This document shows, piece by piece, positions 10,034 to 22,353 of a stretch of DNA of 64,000 nucleotides; position 1 is the stretch's first letter; every line of letters begins with the position of its first letter. Origin of the DNA: Polynucleobacter alcilacus (GTDB taxonomy: Bacteria; Pseudomonadota; Gammaproteobacteria; Burkholderiales; Burkholderiaceae); NCBI RefSeq assembly GCF_018881545.1, contig NZ_JACVQD010000001.1, positions 1,330,039 to 1,394,038 of the forward strand, read 5' to 3'. The notes beneath the pieces are model-generated. The model ran no database searches. It had not been told where the DNA came from and saw nothing but the letters and a program-made list of their open reading frames with translations. The position numbers and the translations under genes are program-made.

Positions 10034-10342
10034 ATGAAAAAGATTCGTAAAGGTGATTCCGTAGTTTTGTTGACTGGCCGTGATAAAGGCAAGCAAGGAA
10101 CTGTAACGGCCGTTCTCGAGAACAAATTAGTGATCGAAGGCGTGAATATTTACAAAAAGAGCGTTAAACCTAATCCAGCAGCCGGTGTTACTGGCGGCAT
10201 GATTGATAAGACGATGCCTGTTCACATTTCTAATGTGGCTGTGGTTGACGGAAATGGCAAGCCATCACGTGTTGGTATCAAACTCGTTGATGGTAAAAAA
10301 CAGCGCTTCCTCAAAACCACTGGCGCAACATTAAGCGCATAA
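10034..10342 (+). CDS. rplX: 50S ribosomal protein L24
   Basis: This 102-residue protein has an N-terminal KOW motif ([22 protein letters not shown]). It is one of the two 23S assembly initiators. It follows rplN by nine bases and precedes rplE, the canonical order. Confidence 0.96.
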   Translation: MKKIRKGDSVVLLTGRDKGKQGTVTAVLENKLVIEGVNIYKKSVKPNPAAGVTGGMIDKTMPVHISNVAVVDGNGKPSRVGIKLVDGKKQRFLKTTGATLSA

Positions 10343-10358
10343 GGGTCACGGAGAAATT

Positions 10359-10901
10359 ATGAGCACACGTTTTCAAGAACACTATCAACAAAAAGTGGTT
10401 GCTGATTTGATTACCAAGTTTGGTTACAAATCTGTAATGGAAGTTCCACGCATCACCAAAGTAACCCTGAATATGGGTTTAGGCGATGCAGTGAACGACA
10501 AGAAAATTATCGAAAATGCAGTCGGCGATTTAACTAAAGTTGCGGGCCAAAAGCCAGTAGTAACTAAAGCGAAAAAAGCGATTGCAGGTTTCAAAATTCG
10601 TCAAGGCTACCCAATCGGTGCCATGGTGACATTGCGTGGTCAACGCATGTACGAGTTCTTGGATCGTTTCGTTACTGTTGCATTGCCACGCGTACGTGAC
10701 TTCCGTGGAATCTCCGGTAAAGCATTTGATGGCCGTGGTAACTACAACATCGGCGTTAAAGAACAGATCATTTTTCCTGAAATTGAATACGACAAGATTG
10801 ACGCCCTCCGTGGTCTCAATATCAGTATTACGACGACCGCTAATACCGACGAAGAAGCAAAAGCTTTGTTGGCAGCGTTCAAATTCCCTTTCCGCAATTA
10901 A
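10359..10901 (+). CDS. rplE: 50S ribosomal protein L5
   Basis: This 180-residue 5S rRNA-binding protein forms part of the central protuberance and bridges to the 30S head. Typical motifs are [16 protein letters not shown] and [18 protein letters not shown]. In E. coli the start region of rplE mRNA is the S8 binding site that controls the spc operon. No such structure was resolved by eye here. Confidence 0.96.
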   Translation: MSTRFQEHYQQKVVADLITKFGYKSVMEVPRITKVTLNMGLGDAVNDKKIIENAVGDLTKVAGQKPVVTKAKKAIAGFKIRQGYPIGAMVTLRGQRMYEFLDRFVTVALPRVRDFRGISGKAFDGRGNYNIGVKEQIIFPEIEYDKIDALRGLNISITTTANTDEEAKALLAAFKFPFRN

Positions 10902-10910
10902 GAGGCTAAC

Positions 10911-11216
10911 GTGGCAAAACTATCCCTGATTGAGCGCGAGAATAAGCGCGCAAAAACTGTAGAGAAGTACGCTGTAAAGCGTGCCGAACTCAAAGCGATC
11001 ATTGCTGATCAATCACGCAGCGATGAAGAGCGCTATGAAGCTCGCTTGAAACTACAGGCACTTCCACGTAATGCAAGCCCGATTCGTCAAAGAAATCGTT
11101 GTTCATTAACCGGTCGCCCACGTGGCACATTCCGCAAGTTCGGTTTGGCGCGTAGCAAGATTCGCGAAATCGCCTTCCGTGGCGAAATCCCCGGTTTAAC
11201 CAAGGCCAGCTGGTAA
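10911..11216 (+). CDS. rpsN: 30S ribosomal protein S14
   Basis: This 101-residue protein has a GTG start preceded by AAGAGG. It is the long, zinc-free (C-minus) form of S14, because the short zinc-ribbon CxxC pairs are absent. The conserved C-terminal block [19 protein letters not shown] is present. It assembles into the 30S head. Confidence 0.95.
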   Translation: MAKLSLIERENKRAKTVEKYAVKRAELKAIIADQSRSDEERYEARLKLQALPRNASPIRQRNRCSLTGRPRGTFRKFGLARSKIREIAFRGEIPGLTKASW

Positions 11217-11240
11217 GCGGCGAAAGAATTAGGAGAACTC

Positions 11241-11636
11241 ATGAGTATCAGCGATCCAATCGCCGACATGTTGACCCGGATCCGCAATGCGCAAGCAGTG
11301 CAAAAGCCGTTAGTCACAATGCCGTCGTCAAAAGTTAAAGTAGCCATTGCAAAGGTTTTGCAGGACGAAGGCTATATCGAAAGTTTTGAAATCAAAGGTG
11401 AAGCAGCTAAGCCAGTACTTCACATTGACCTCAAATACTATGCAGGCCGTCCTGTTATTGAGCGCATTGACCGTGTATCCACACCAAGTTTGCGTATCTA
11501 CAAAGGCCGTCACGACATTCCAGAAGTGATGAATGGTCTGGGCATTGCAATTATTTCAACCCCTCAAGGCTTAATGACTGACCGCAAAGCTCGCGCTACT
11601 GGCGTGGGTGGCGAAGTTATTTGCTACGTAGCCTAA
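11241..11636 (+). CDS. rpsH: 30S ribosomal protein S8
   Basis: This 131-residue protein begins [18 protein letters not shown] and ends with the [11 protein letters not shown] motif. S8 is a primary binder of the 16S central domain. In E. coli it is the autogenous repressor of the spc operon. It has a good AGGAG site at 11231-11235. Confidence 0.96.
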   Translation: MSISDPIADMLTRIRNAQAVQKPLVTMPSSKVKVAIAKVLQDEGYIESFEIKGEAAKPVLHIDLKYYAGRPVIERIDRVSTPSLRIYKGRHDIPEVMNGLGIAIISTPQGLMTDRKARATGVGGEVICYVA

Positions 11637-11646
11637 GGAGAGCAAT

Positions 11647-12180
11647 ATGTCCCGCGTAGGTAAATCACCAATTACAGTTCCTAAGGGCGCTGAAATCAGC
11701 ATCAATGGTGCAAACGTGACTGTTAAGGGCCCATTGGGCACACTGACACATAACTTGCATCCAACTGTTGGTTTGAAACAAGAAGATGGCGTATTAACAG
11801 TGATTTTAAATAGTGACTCCCCAGAGGCTGGTGCTCAGTCTGGTACGGCACGTGCTTTAGTAAACAACATGGTTGTTGGCGTTACTACAGGCTTTGAGCG
11901 TAAGCTCAGCTTGGTAGGCGTTGGTTATCGTGCTGCTGCTCAAGGTGAAACATTGAAATTGCAGTTAGGTTTCTCACACGACATTATTTACAACCTACCA
12001 AAGGGCGTAAAGGCTGAGACTCCAACACAAACTGAAATCATTATTAAAGGCTCCAACAAGCAGCAAGTTGGCCAGGTCGCAGCTGAAGTTCGCGCATATC
12101 GTTCACCAGAGCCATACAAAGGCAAGGGCGTTCGCTACGTAGACGAAGTTGTGCATCTGAAAGAAACCAAGAAGAAGTAA
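11647..12180 (+). CDS. rplF: 50S ribosomal protein L6
   Basis: This 177-residue, two-domain protein lies near the sarcin-ricin loop and the EF-G site. The N-terminus [18 protein letters not shown] and the C-terminal signature [12 protein letters not shown] are canonical. An AAGGAGAG site precedes the start. No unusual features were seen. Confidence 0.96.
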   Translation: MSRVGKSPITVPKGAEISINGANVTVKGPLGTLTHNLHPTVGLKQEDGVLTVILNSDSPEAGAQSGTARALVNNMVVGVTTGFERKLSLVGVGYRAAAQGETLKLQLGFSHDIIYNLPKGVKAETPTQTEIIIKGSNKQQVGQVAAEVRAYRSPEPYKGKGVRYVDEVVHLKETKKK

Positions 12181-12193
12181 GCGAGATTAAAAA

Positions 12194-12547
12194 ATGAATA
12201 AAGACGAATCCAGACAAAGACGCGCTCGGCAGACTCGTATTCGCATTGCCGAAGCATTGGCAAATCGCTTAACAGTTATCCGTAGCAATACGCATATTTC
12301 TGCACAGGTATACAGCCCATGTGGAACCAAGGTTGTGGCAGCTGCTTCAACAATGGAAAAAGAATTGCGCCAAGCGATCAAAAATGGCGGCAACGCTGAG
12401 GCTGCAAAACAAATTGGCAAATTAGTTGCTGAGCGTGCTGTTAAAGCAGGTGTTGTTGATGTTGCTTTTGATCGTTCCGGGCATCGTTACCACGGCCGAA
12501 TTAAGGCCTTAGCTGAAGCTGCGCGTGAAGCCGGCCTGAAGTTCTAA
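12194..12547 (+). CDS. rplR: 50S ribosomal protein L18
   Basis: This 117-residue protein has an Arg-rich N-terminus ([18 protein letters not shown]). It ends with the 5S rRNA-binding signature [24 protein letters not shown]. It links 5S rRNA to the central protuberance with L5 and L25. Its position in the spc order is normal. Confidence 0.96.
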   Translation: MNKDESRQRRARQTRIRIAEALANRLTVIRSNTHISAQVYSPCGTKVVAAASTMEKELRQAIKNGGNAEAAKQIGKLVAERAVKAGVVDVAFDRSGHRYHGRIKALAEAAREAGLKF

Positions 12548-12565
12548 TAGGGTTTAGGAAAAAAC

Positions 12566-13084
12566 ATGGCAAAAATGCAAACTAAGATGCAAAACGAAGA
12601 GCGTGATGACGGTCTTCGCGAGAAGATGATCGCGGTTAATCGTGTAACTAAAGTGGTAAAGGGTGGTCGTATTCTCGGCTTCGCTGCACTGACTGTAGTT
12701 GGCGATGGTGATGGCCGCATCGGTATGGGTAAAGGTAAATCAAAAGAAGTTCCAGTTGCTGTTCAAAAAGCAATGGATGAAGCTCGTCGCAAGATGATCA
12801 AGGTAACTTTGCGTAAAGGTACTTTGCAGCACACTGTTACTGGTCAACATGGCGCCTCACGCGTTTTGATTTCTCCAGCTAAAGACGGTACTGGAATTAT
12901 TGCTGGTGGCCCAATGCGTGCGATTTTCGACGTTATGGGTGTAACTAACGTGGTTGCTAAGTCACTCGGTTCTACAAATCCATACAACTTAGTTCGTGCA
13001 ACGATTGATGGTTTGAGCAAGATGAGTACTCCTGCTGAGATTGCTGCTAAGCGCGGCAAATCAGTCGAAGAGATTCTCGGCTAA
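12566..13084 (+). CDS. rpsE: 30S ribosomal protein S5
   Basis: This 172-residue protein has the N-terminal double-stranded-RNA-binding fold ([19 protein letters not shown]) and a C-terminal S5 domain. S5 borders the mRNA entry tunnel and influences fidelity; spectinomycin-resistance positions lie in the KGGRI loop, which looks wild type. rpmD follows. Confidence 0.96.
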   Translation: MAKMQTKMQNEERDDGLREKMIAVNRVTKVVKGGRILGFAALTVVGDGDGRIGMGKGKSKEVPVAVQKAMDEARRKMIKVTLRKGTLQHTVTGQHGASRVLISPAKDGTGIIAGGPMRAIFDVMGVTNVVAKSLGSTNPYNLVRATIDGLSKMSTPAEIAAKRGKSVEEILG

Positions 13085-13108
13085 GACCACAAGATTAGGA
13101 ATCTATAA

Positions 13109-13297
13109 ATGACAACATCTAACTCCAAAGTCAAACTGCAATTAGTGCGCAGCTTGATCGGTACCCGTGAAAGCCATCGTGCAACTGTTCGTGGCTTAGG
13201 CCTCGGTCGTATCAATTCAGTATCTGAATTAGAAGACACACCAGCTGTACGCGGCATGATTAATAAAGTTTCTTATCTAGTTAAAGTTGTTAGCTAA
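13109..13297 (+). CDS. rpmD: 50S ribosomal protein L30
   Basis: This 62-residue protein contains the motif [21 protein letters not shown] and ends [10 protein letters not shown]30 is a small non-universal component of the large subunit. The length is normal (about 60) and it sits in the conserved spot between rpsE and rplO. Confidence 0.94.
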   Translation: MTTSNSKVKLQLVRSLIGTRESHRATVRGLGLGRINSVSELEDTPAVRGMINKVSYLVKVVS

Positions 13298-13321
13298 CTA
13301 GCAAGTAAATAGGCGAAGAAT

Positions 13322-13762
13322 ATGGAACTCAATACACTCAAGCCCGCAGAGGGCTCCAAGAAAAACCGTCGTCGCGTAGGTCGCGGCATTGGTTCTGGAC
13401 TTGGTAAAACTGCTGGTCGCGGTCACAAAGGTCAAAAGTCACGTTCCGGCGGATTCCACAAAGTTGGATTCGAGGGCGGTCAGATGCCGATGTATCGTCG
13501 TTTACCAAAACGCGGTTTCGTGTCTTTGACACGTCGTCACGTTGGTCAAATTACTTTGAACGACTTAGCAAAAATCAACTTACCTGAAGTGGATTTATTG
13601 GTATTGAAGGCTCACGGCTTTGCCGGTGAGCAAATCAATGCAGTTAAGGTCGTTAAAACTGGCGAACTGAAGATTGCTGTAACCCTTAAGGGTATTACTG
13701 CAACTGCCGGCGCAAAAGCAGCGATTGAAGCGGCTGGCGGCAAATTAGTTGAAGCAGCTTAA
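13322..13762 (+). CDS. rplO: 50S ribosomal protein L15
   Basis: This 146-residue protein has the Gly/Arg/Lys-rich N-terminal extension that threads through 23S rRNA ([21 protein letters not shown]). Its globular C-terminal domain follows. L15 is a late assembly protein. secY begins 18 bases later. Confidence 0.96.
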   Translation: MELNTLKPAEGSKKNRRRVGRGIGSGLGKTAGRGHKGQKSRSGGFHKVGFEGGQMPMYRRLPKRGFVSLTRRHVGQITLNDLAKINLPEVDLLVLKAHGFAGEQINAVKVVKTGELKIAVTLKGITATAGAKAAIEAAGGKLVEAA

Positions 13763-13780
13763 TAGGTCTATACAGTAAAC

Positions 13781-15118
13781 ATGGCATTAGCACCTACCAA
13801 TAACGCAGGCACAGCAGCAGCAGGAGGCAAGTTTGGCGAATTACGTCAACGCTTGATTTTCTTGGTGCTGGCTTTGATCGTGTTCCGTTTGGGTGCTCAT
13901 ATCCCTGTACCTGGTATTGATCCAGACCAATTGGCACAGTTATTTGCTGGTCAGAAGGATGGGATCTTGGGCATGTTTAACTTGTTCTCAGGCGGCGCTT
14001 TATCCCGCTTTACGGTTTTTGCCTTGGGAATCATGCCTTACATCTCTGCATCCATCATCATGCAGTTAATGACGATTGTTGTTCCTTCTCTAGAATCATT
14101 GAAAAAAGAAGGTCAAGCTGGTCAGCGTAAGATTACTCAGTACACCCGTTATGGCACTGTATTCTTAGCAACTTTCCAGGCCTTAGGAATCTCTGTTGCA
14201 TTACAAGCTCAACCAGGTCTAGTGTTGAACCCAGGTTTGATTTTTGAACTCAATACCGTAGTTACTTTAGTAACTGGAACGATGTTCTTGATGTGGTTGG
14301 GTGAGCAAATTACAGAACGTGGCCTTGGCAACGGGATTTCCATCATTATTTTCGGCGGCATCGTCTCTGGACTTCCTTCTGCTATTGGTAGCTTGCTTGA
14401 GTTGGTTCGTACTGGCTCAATGAATATTGTTTCCGCACTGCTGATTGTTGTGATCTGTATAGCAGTGACTTATTTTGTGGTGTTTGTGGAGCGTGGCCAA
14501 CGCCGTATCCTGGTGAACTACGCTAAGCGTCAAGTTGGCAACAAGATATATGGCGGCCAATCCTCTTATTTCCCGTTGAAGTTAAATATGGCAGGGGTTA
14601 TTCCTCCTATTTTTGCTTCATCTATTATTTTGTTCCCTGCAACTATTGCTGGTTGGTTTACATCGGGCGAACCAAGCAATATGTTTAGCAGAATTATTAA
14701 AGATTTAGCTGCTACTTTGGCCCCAGGTCAACCTGTGTATACCATTTTGTACGCAGCGGCAATTATTTTCTTCTGCTTCTTCTATACCGCTTTGATATTT
14801 AACAGTCGTGATACAGCTGAGAACTTGAAGAAGAGTGGCGCATTTGTACCAGGCATTCGCCCGGGTGATCAAACAGCACGATATATCGATAAGATTTTGG
14901 TGCGTTTAACTTTGGCTGGCGCAATTTATATGGTTTTGGTTTGCTTGTTGCCAGAATTCTTAGTATTGAAGTACAACGTGCCGTTTTATTTTGGTGGTAC
15001 TTCATTGCTGATTATTGTTGTTGTTGCAATGGATTTCATGTCACAAGTTCAGTCCTATGTAATGCAGCAGCAGTACGGCTCTTTGATGAAAAAAGCCAAC
15101 TTTAAGATGGGCGCTTAA
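13781..15118 (+). CDS. secY: Preprotein translocase channel subunit SecY
   Basis: This 445-residue inner-membrane protein has about ten hydrophobic segments. It forms the SecYEG channel that exports unfolded precursors and inserts membrane proteins. Visible landmarks are the N-terminal segment [19 protein letters not shown], the plug region following [21 protein letters not shown], and the cytosolic loop with [13 protein letters not shown]. The start is taken at [10 protein letters not shown]. It lies, as usual, between rplO and infA. Confidence 0.96.
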   Translation: MALAPTNNAGTAAAGGKFGELRQRLIFLVLALIVFRLGAHIPVPGIDPDQLAQLFAGQKDGILGMFNLFSGGALSRFTVFALGIMPYISASIIMQLMTIVVPSLESLKKEGQAGQRKITQYTRYGTVFLATFQALGISVALQAQPGLVLNPGLIFELNTVVTLVTGTMFLMWLGEQITERGLGNGISIIIFGGIVSGLPSAIGSLLELVRTGSMNIVSALLIVVICIAVTYFVVFVERGQRRILVNYAKRQVGNKIYGGQSSYFPLKLNMAGVIPPIFASSIILFPATIAGWFTSGEPSNMFSRIIKDLAATLAPGQPVYTILYAAAIIFFCFFYTALIFNSRDTAENLKKSGAFVPGIRPGDQTARYIDKILVRLTLAGAIYMVLVCLLPEFLVLKYNVPFYFGGTSLLIIVVVAMDFMSQVQSYVMQQQYGSLMKKANFKMGA

Positions 15119-15122
15119 CTGA

Positions 15123-15341
15123 ATGTCTAAAGACGATGTCATTCAGATGGCGGGGGAAGTTGTAGAGAATTTGCCGAATGCGATGTTTCGCGTGAAGCTA
15201 GAAAATGGACATGTGGTTCTAGGGCACATTTCCGGAAAGATGCGGATGCACTACATTCGTATTTTGCCGGGAGATAAGGTGACGGTGGAGATGACTCCTT
15301 ACGACCTGACAAGAGCCAGAATCATTTTCCGAGCGAAGTAA
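15123..15341 (+). CDS. infA: Translation initiation factor IF-1
   Basis: This 72-residue single OB-fold protein contains the motifs [20 protein letters not shown] and [22 protein letters not shown]-1 occupies the A site of the 30S subunit during initiation. It lies four bases after secY, a typical arrangement in betaproteobacteria. Confidence 0.95.
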   Translation: MSKDDVIQMAGEVVENLPNAMFRVKLENGHVVLGHISGKMRMHYIRILPGDKVTVEMTPYDLTRARIIFRAK

Positions 15342-15379
15342 GTAAAGATTAAGTAGTACCTATTTTTAAGAGGTGAGTT

Positions 15380-15496
15380 ATGAAAGTTTTAGCATCCGTT
15401 AAATGTATTTGCAGAAATTGCAAGATCATTAAGCGCAAACGCGTTGTGCGCGTGATCTGTTCTTCAGACGCACGTCATAAGCAGCGTCAAGGCTGA
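15380..15496 (+). CDS. rpmJ: 50S ribosomal protein L36
   Basis: This 38-codon gene reads [18 protein letters not shown] and continues to a RHKQRQG end. It is the zinc-ribbon (C-plus) form of L36: Cys11, Cys14, Cys27 and a histidine at about residue 33 form the zinc site. An AGAGG ribosome-binding site precedes the ATG. The position between infA and rpsM is the canonical one. Confidence 0.95.
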   Translation: MKVLASVKCICRNCKIIKRKRVVRVICSSDARHKQRQG

Positions 15497-15520
15497 TCTG
15501 GTTAATTAAGAGGAAATCTC

Positions 15521-15886
15521 ATGGCACGTATCGCTGGGGTAAATATCCCAAATCATCAACATACTGTTATCGGTTTAACAGCAATTTTTGGCATTGGCAC
15601 AACTCGTGCTCGCAAAATTTGCCAGACCACAGGTGTTGCTATTGATAAAAAAGTTAAGGACCTTACTGACGGTGACTTGGAAAAGTTGCGTGATGAAGTG
15701 GGTAAATTCATTACTGAAGGTGACCTTCGTCGTGAAGTAACTATGAGCATCAAGCGTTTGATGGACTTAGGTTGCTATCGTGGCGTGCGTCATCGTAAGG
15801 GCTTGCCTGTACGTGGTCAACGTACTAAGACGAATGCGCGTACCCGCAAGGGCCCACGTAAGTCTGGCGTGCAACTCAAGAAATAA
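15521..15886 (+). CDS. rpsM: 30S ribosomal protein S13
   Basis: This 121-residue protein begins [26 protein letters not shown]. Its basic C-terminal tail ([19 protein letters not shown]) contacts P-site tRNA. A helix-hairpin-helix fold underlies the N-terminal part. It heads the alpha block and partners S19 in the subunit bridge region. In E. coli the leader upstream of rpsM is the S4 target. Confidence 0.96.
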   Translation: MARIAGVNIPNHQHTVIGLTAIFGIGTTRARKICQTTGVAIDKKVKDLTDGDLEKLRDEVGKFITEGDLRREVTMSIKRLMDLGCYRGVRHRKGLPVRGQRTKTNARTRKGPRKSGVQLKK

Positions 15887-15904
15887 TCAAGAAAGTTTAT
15901 TGAC

Positions 15905-16312
15905 ATGGCAAAACAACAATCCGCTTCTGCAGCTTCACAGCGCGCACGTAAGAAGGTTAAAAAGAACGTTGCTGACGGTATTGCACACGTTCACGCTTCT
16001 TTTAATAACACCATTATTACGATTACTGATCGTCAAGGAAATACGCTTTCATGGGCAACTTCTGGCGGCCAGGGCTTCAAGGGCTCACGTAAATCGACAC
16101 CTTTTGCTGCTCAGGTAGCTGCAGAGGTTGCTGGTAAAGCGGCTGTTGAATGCGGTATCAAAAATTTGGAAGTTCAGATCAAAGGCCCAGGCCCAGGTCG
16201 TGAATCAGCAGTTCGGGCGTTGAACTCATTAGGTATCAAGATCACTGAGATTCAAGACGTTACTCCAGTTCCACATAATGGTTGCCGTCCTCCTAAGCGT
16301 CGTCGTATTTAA
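15905..16312 (+). CDS. rpsK: 30S ribosomal protein S11
   Basis: This 135-residue protein has the motifs [20 protein letters not shown] and [19 protein letters not shown]. It ends in the conserved [13 protein letters not shown] tail. S11 lies on the platform next to the mRNA exit. A 116-base gap separates it from rpsD. Confidence 0.96.
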   Translation: MAKQQSASAASQRARKKVKKNVADGIAHVHASFNNTIITITDRQGNTLSWATSGGQGFKGSRKSTPFAAQVAAEVAGKAAVECGIKNLEVQIKGPGPGRESAVRALNSLGIKITEIQDVTPVPHNGCRPPKRRRI

Positions 16313-16428
16313 GCTGGGAAGTTGGCAGTATAAGTTTTAGTAGTTTTTTATAAAAGCCCACTGTTCATCTGATTTAAAGGGTGAACTCACCGCCGGTCGT
16401 AAGACTGCGGCAAAGAAAGGAAAGCATC

Positions 16429-17052
16429 GTGGCACGTTACTTAGGGCCTAAGGCCAAATTAGCACGTCGGGAAGGTACCGACTTATTTTTAAAGAGCGCA
16501 CGTCGCGCCCTGTCAGACAAGTGCAAGTTAGATACTAAGCCTGGTCAACATGGTCGCACATCTGGCTCAAGAACATCGGATTACGGTAATCAATTGCGTG
16601 AAAAGCAAAAGGTTAAACGTATCTATGGCGTATTAGAGCGTCAATTCCGTCGTTACTTCGCAGAAGCTGAGCGTCGTAAGGGCAATACGGGTGAAACATT
16701 GCTCCAGTTGTTAGAGTCACGTCTCGATAACGTGGTCTATCGTATGGGCTTTGGTTCAACACGCGCTGAAGCACGCCAGCTGGTTTCTCATTGCGCAATT
16801 TTGCTCAATGGTAGCCCAGTCAATATCCCATCTATTCAGGTTAAACCTGGCGATGTAGTTGCTATTCGTGAAAAAGCGAAGAAGCAAACGCGTATTGCAG
16901 AATCACTCAATCTAGTTCAGCAAATGTCTGCAGTCACCTGGGTATCAGTTGATGCAACTAAGTTGGAAGGAACATTCAAGCAAGTGCCCGACCGCGAAGA
17001 TATTAGCGGTGAAATTAATGAAAGTTTGATCGTCGAATTGTATTCACGCTAA
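16429..17052 (+). CDS. rpsD: 30S ribosomal protein S4
   Basis: This 207-residue protein uses a GTG start ([19 protein letters not shown]) after GAAAGGAAAG at 16415-16424. An earlier in-frame GTG at 16381 would add 16 non-homologous residues and is rejected. The S4 RNA-binding domain is visible in [20 protein letters not shown]4 is a primary binder of the 16S 5' domain. In E. coli it represses the alpha operon. Confidence 0.96.
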   Translation: MARYLGPKAKLARREGTDLFLKSARRALSDKCKLDTKPGQHGRTSGSRTSDYGNQLREKQKVKRIYGVLERQFRRYFAEAERRKGNTGETLLQLLESRLDNVVYRMGFGSTRAEARQLVSHCAILLNGSPVNIPSIQVKPGDVVAIREKAKKQTRIAESLNLVQQMSAVTWVSVDATKLEGTFKQVPDREDISGEINESLIVELYSR

Positions 17053-17076
17053 TTAGGCACTCCCAAGGAAAAAAAT

Positions 17077-18057
17077 ATGCAAACAAATTTGCTCAAACCA
17101 AAAATTATTTCTGTTGAAGCGCTTACCGCCAACCAAGCTAAGGTTGTTATGGAGCCGTTCGAGCGTGGTTATGGCCACACACTCGGAAATGCATTGCGTC
17201 GCGTACTCTTGTCCTCAATGGTTGGTTATGCACCAACTGAAGTAGCTATTGCTGGGGTTGTTCATGAGTACTCCACTTTGGATGGTGTTCAAGAGGACGT
17301 AGTAAATCTCTTGTTGAACCTCAAAGGGATTGTATTCAAGTTGCAATCACGTGATGAAGTTACGATCAATTTGCGTAAAGAAGGCCCAGGCGTTGTTACT
17401 GCAAAAGATATTGATTTACCGCATGATGTCGAAATCATGAATCCTGATCACGTCATCGCTCACTTGTCAGCTGGTGGCAAGTTAGATATGCAGATCAAGG
17501 TCGAAAAAGGTCGCGGCTATGTGCCTGGTAACGTGCGTCAATATAACGACGAAACTACCAAGATCATTGGTCGTATCGTATTGGATGCTTCATTTAGCCC
17601 GGTAAGCCGCGTTAGCTATGCTGTTGAATCTGCTCGTGTAGAACAGCGTACCGACCTTGATCGTCTCGTAATGACTATCGAAACAAACGGCGTGCTGTCC
17701 CCTGAAGAGGCGATTCGTCAAGCTGCTAGCATCTTAGTTGATCAATTGGTTGTATTCGCGGCTCTGGAGAGCAGCGAAGTTTCTGGTGATCTTGCACCAA
17801 GCCGCTCTTCAATGGTTGATCCAATGTTGATGCGTCCGGTTGATGATCTTGAGCTCACAGTTCGCTCTGCAAACTGTTTGAAGGCTGAGAACATTTACTA
17901 CATCGGTGACTTGATTCAACGTACAGAGAATGAATTGTTGAAGACGCCTAATCTAGGCCGTAAGTCCTTGAATGAAATCAAGGATGTATTAGCGGCTCGT
18001 GGCTTAAGCCTTGGCATGAAACTCGAAAGCTGGCCTCCAGCTAACCTCGAGAAATAA
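17077..18057 (+). CDS. rpoA: RNA polymerase subunit alpha
   Basis: This 326-residue protein has the N-terminal dimerisation and assembly domain ([21 protein letters not shown]). The C-terminal domain contacts UP elements and activators ([22 protein letters not shown] and [14 protein letters not shown]). The length is typical (about 325-329). It is located between rpsD and rplQ in the alpha operon. Confidence 0.97.
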   Translation: MQTNLLKPKIISVEALTANQAKVVMEPFERGYGHTLGNALRRVLLSSMVGYAPTEVAIAGVVHEYSTLDGVQEDVVNLLLNLKGIVFKLQSRDEVTINLRKEGPGVVTAKDIDLPHDVEIMNPDHVIAHLSAGGKLDMQIKVEKGRGYVPGNVRQYNDETTKIIGRIVLDASFSPVSRVSYAVESARVEQRTDLDRLVMTIETNGVLSPEEAIRQAASILVDQLVVFAALESSEVSGDLAPSRSSMVDPMLMRPVDDLELTVRSANCLKAENIYYIGDLIQRTENELLKTPNLGRKSLNEIKDVLAARGLSLGMKLESWPPANLEK

Positions 18058-18073
18058 TTAGAAAGGAAGCATC

Positions 18074-18469
18074 ATGCGTCACGGAAACGGCTTACGCAAA
18101 CTAAACAGAACTTCATCACATCGCTTGGCGATGCTGCGCAATATGTCTAATTCTCTTTTGGAGCATGAAGTGATTAAAACCACTTTGCCAAAAGCAAAAG
18201 AATTACGCATGGTTGTTGAGCCTTTAATTACCTTAGGTAAAAAAGATAACTTAGCAAATCGTCGCTTGGCATTCAATCGCACTCGTGATCGCGATATCGT
18301 GACTAAACTCTTCACAGAGCTTGGCCCACGTTACGCAACACGACCAGGTGGCTATCTTCGTATTTTGAAGTTTGGCTTCCGTCACGGCGACAATGCACCT
18401 ATGGCATTGGTAGAGTTGGTGGATCGTCCTGAAGTTGAAGAAACAGCAGCTGTAGCTGAAGAGGCTTAA
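18074..18469 (+). CDS. rplQ: 50S ribosomal protein L17
   Basis: This 131-residue protein begins [21 protein letters not shown]. Its last 15 residues or so are acidic and Ala-rich, a common variable tail. L17 sits near the tunnel exit. It is the last gene of the ribosomal cluster and is followed by an intrinsic terminator. Confidence 0.96.
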   Translation: MRHGNGLRKLNRTSSHRLAMLRNMSNSLLEHEVIKTTLPKAKELRMVVEPLITLGKKDNLANRRLAFNRTRDRDIVTKLFTELGPRYATRPGGYLRILKFGFRHGDNAPMALVELVDRPEVEETAAVAEEA

Positions 18470-18486
18470 GTCTCGCAGTTAGAAAA

Positions 18487-18513
18487 AAAGCCAGGCTTCG
18501 GCCTGGCTTTTTT
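18487..18513 (+). terminator. Rho-independent terminator of the alpha operon
   Basis: AAAGCCAGGC and GCCTGGCTTT form a 10-bp stem closed by a stable TTCG tetraloop, followed by a run of T. It lies 17 bases after the rplQ stop codon. Confidence 0.93.
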
Positions 18514-18537
18514 CATTTATGCGGTTATAAATACAAT

Positions 18538-18888
18538 ATGTCTCAAAACTCACTCACTAAACCCGACAATCTTTTGCTTGTTGTAACCAGTCTCCCTAAT
18601 ATGGAGGCCGCTACAGCCTTGGCAAAGAGCCTGGTGGAAAGTCACTTAGCTGCTTGCGTTCAGCTTAGCGAAGGAGTTTATTCGGTGTACCGGTGGGAAG
18701 GTAAGGTCTGCGAAGCGCAGGAAGTGATGCTGTCAGCAAAAACAGTTTCTCATCAGTGGGAAGAAATTTGCAGTTTCATTAAAGAAAGTCATCCTTATGA
18801 CCTTCCGGAGATATTGGCTTTTTCCCCAGAGCAATATGATCAGCAATATGGCGAGTGGGTTAGCTCTGAGGTAAATTCAAAAGCATGA
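18538..18888 (+). CDS. cutA: CutA1-family divalent-cation tolerance protein
   Basis: This 116-residue protein has the CutA fold signature: N-terminal LLVVTSLPNMEAATALAKSLVES, then LAACVQ and VYRWEGKV, and YDLPEIL near the end. CutA proteins form stable trimers. The E. coli gene was linked to copper tolerance, but the biochemical role is unsettled. No Shine-Dalgarno sequence is visible, and a TATAAA at 18526-18531 lies just seven bases upstream. The gene overlaps dsbD by four bases (ATGA), as in E. coli where the two are adjacent. Confidence 0.9.
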   Translation: MSQNSLTKPDNLLLVVTSLPNMEAATALAKSLVESHLAACVQLSEGVYSVYRWEGKVCEAQEVMLSAKTVSHQWEEICSFIKESHPYDLPEILAFSPEQYDQQYGEWVSSEVNSKA

Positions 18889-20561
18889 AAATGCAATCAC
18901 TTCTAAAAACAGTTTTCACATTACTGATGCTGATATCGGTGCAAGCGTTTGCTACGCAAGATTTTTTACCTCCAGAAAAAGCCTTTCGTATAGAAGCGAC
19001 CTGGTTAGAAAATTCTAATCAAATTGAGATAGATTTTATCCCTGCTAAAGGCTATTACCTCTATCAAGAATCACTTCAATTTGAAGCTGGTCCAGAAGCT
19101 GGGAAGCTATATAAAATAAAGCCTGTATTGCCACTTGGGATAGAAAAGTTTGATGAGACCTTTCAGAAAAAGTTACAAGTTTATAAGCAGCCCTTTATGG
19201 TTTTGCTTGACATCAAGCCCGATCTTGGCAAGCCTATACATGTTGAGGTGAGTCTGCAGGGTTGTGCAGAGGCAGGTATTTGCTATCCACCAATGACGCT
19301 CAAGTTTTTGTTGGCTGCCCCCGGAGTAAGGGCTGCACCAATTCCTGAAGTGCTTGATGGTATGCAGGTTTCAGTAAATCCCCAAGCGGAATTTAGTTTG
19401 GCTGATTTATGGCGTGAACGAGATGACGTCAATGCTATTAGTCGCTTTTTAGCGAATACTTCCACTGCTTATTTGTTCTTAGCTTTCTTTGTTTTAGGTC
19501 TGGCCTTAGCATTTACGCCCTGCGTTTTACCAATGCTACCAATTTTGTCGAGTGTGATATTTGGTTCCCAAGGTGGGAAAACAATCTCGAAAAGTCGAGC
19601 CAGTCTTCTAGCGGTTTCATATATCTTGGGTATGGCCTTGATTTACGCAATAGCTGGCGTCCTGATGGCGGCTTTAGGAGGCAGCGTGCAAAGAGCACTG
19701 CAAAGCCCAATCGCACTTGCTGCATTTGCTCTTTTACTTTTGGCCCTCTCTGGCAGCCTATTTGGCCTCTATGACCTGCGTTTACCTCAGGCATGGCATC
19801 AACATATTGATCGGCTGGCAGGGCGGCAAAAAGGGGGTAGCGTCTTTGGTGCTTTTGCCTTGGGTGGTATTTCTACTTTGGTGGCCAGTCCTTGTATTAC
19901 GGCCCCTTTAGCAGGGGTTTTAGCCTTTATTGCCCAAACGGGTTCTATGAGCTTGGGTGCGGGTTTACTCTTCGTGATGGCTCTAGGAATGGGTCTGCCA
20001 CTGCTCTTGATTGCCATTGAAGCGCGTATTTTGATACCCTCAACTGGCATCTGGATGGTGTGGTTGCAGCGAACCTTGGGAGTTTTATTGGTGGCGACTG
20101 CAGCTTGGATTGCATCCCCATTGCTACAAAAAAATGATCCTCCCGGCTCTGTAACAACAATTAACGGGCAGAAGCTCCATCAAGTTGGTGACCTATCTTT
20201 TACGGTGATTCATTCGCAAGCTGAGCTTGATGCATTGCTAATTAAAGCCAGGCAGGATAAAAAATTAGTACTACTCGATTTTTATGCTGATTGGTGCATT
20301 AGTTGCAAAGAAATGGAAGTAAATACTTTTGCCAATCCGGAAGTGAGTAAGGAGTTAAAGCAATTTGTATTGCTACAGGCCGACGTTACTGCCAATAGCC
20401 GTGATAACCAGGCACTACTCAAGCGTTTTGGTTTATTTGGGCCGCCTGGCATTTTATTTTTTAATCTGGAGTCACAAGAGCAACCAGACCAACGTGTCAT
20501 TGGCTATATGCCACCTCAGCGCTTTATTGAGCGCTTGAAGAAAGCTACTGAAGCTAAATAG
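18885..20561 (+). CDS. dsbD: Thiol:disulfide interchange protein DsbD
   Basis: This 558-residue protein passes electrons from cytoplasmic thioredoxin to periplasmic DsbC, DsbG and CcmG. A signal peptide at residues 1-23 precedes the periplasmic alpha domain, with Cys127 and Cys133 in CAEAGICYP. The transmembrane beta domain has Cys213 (FTPCVLPML) and Cys337 (ASPCITAP). The C-terminal thioredoxin-like gamma domain has the CISC pair at 471-474. All six redox cysteines are present and the length is normal. It converges with hemB eight bases downstream. Confidence 0.95.
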   Translation: MKMQSLLKTVFTLLMLISVQAFATQDFLPPEKAFRIEATWLENSNQIEIDFIPAKGYYLYQESLQFEAGPEAGKLYKIKPVLPLGIEKFDETFQKKLQVYKQPFMVLLDIKPDLGKPIHVEVSLQGCAEAGICYPPMTLKFLLAAPGVRAAPIPEVLDGMQVSVNPQAEFSLADLWRERDDVNAISRFLANTSTAYLFLAFFVLGLALAFTPCVLPMLPILSSVIFGSQGGKTISKSRASLLAVSYILGMALIYAIAGVLMAALGGSVQRALQSPIALAAFALLLLALSGSLFGLYDLRLPQAWHQHIDRLAGRQKGGSVFGAFALGGISTLVASPCITAPLAGVLAFIAQTGSMSLGAGLLFVMALGMGLPLLLIAIEARILIPSTGIWMVWLQRTLGVLLVATAAWIASPLLQKNDPPGSVTTINGQKLHQVGDLSFTVIHSQAELDALLIKARQDKKLVLLDFYADWCISCKEMEVNTFANPEVSKELKQFVLLQADVTANSRDNQALLKRFGLFGPPGILFFNLESQEQPDQRVIGYMPPQRFIERLKKATEAK

Positions 20562-20569
20562 ATTGCTGT

Positions 20570-22238
<1,669 letters not shown>

Positions 22239-22353
22239 GTCCTGAAGCTATTGTAAAATCACGCAAAATCATGAAATATCTCATGGTGTTGGGTAAAAAG
22301 GTTGTAAATGCTGGGCCCAAACACTTTTAGGAATTTTTGCCAAGGTAAACATA

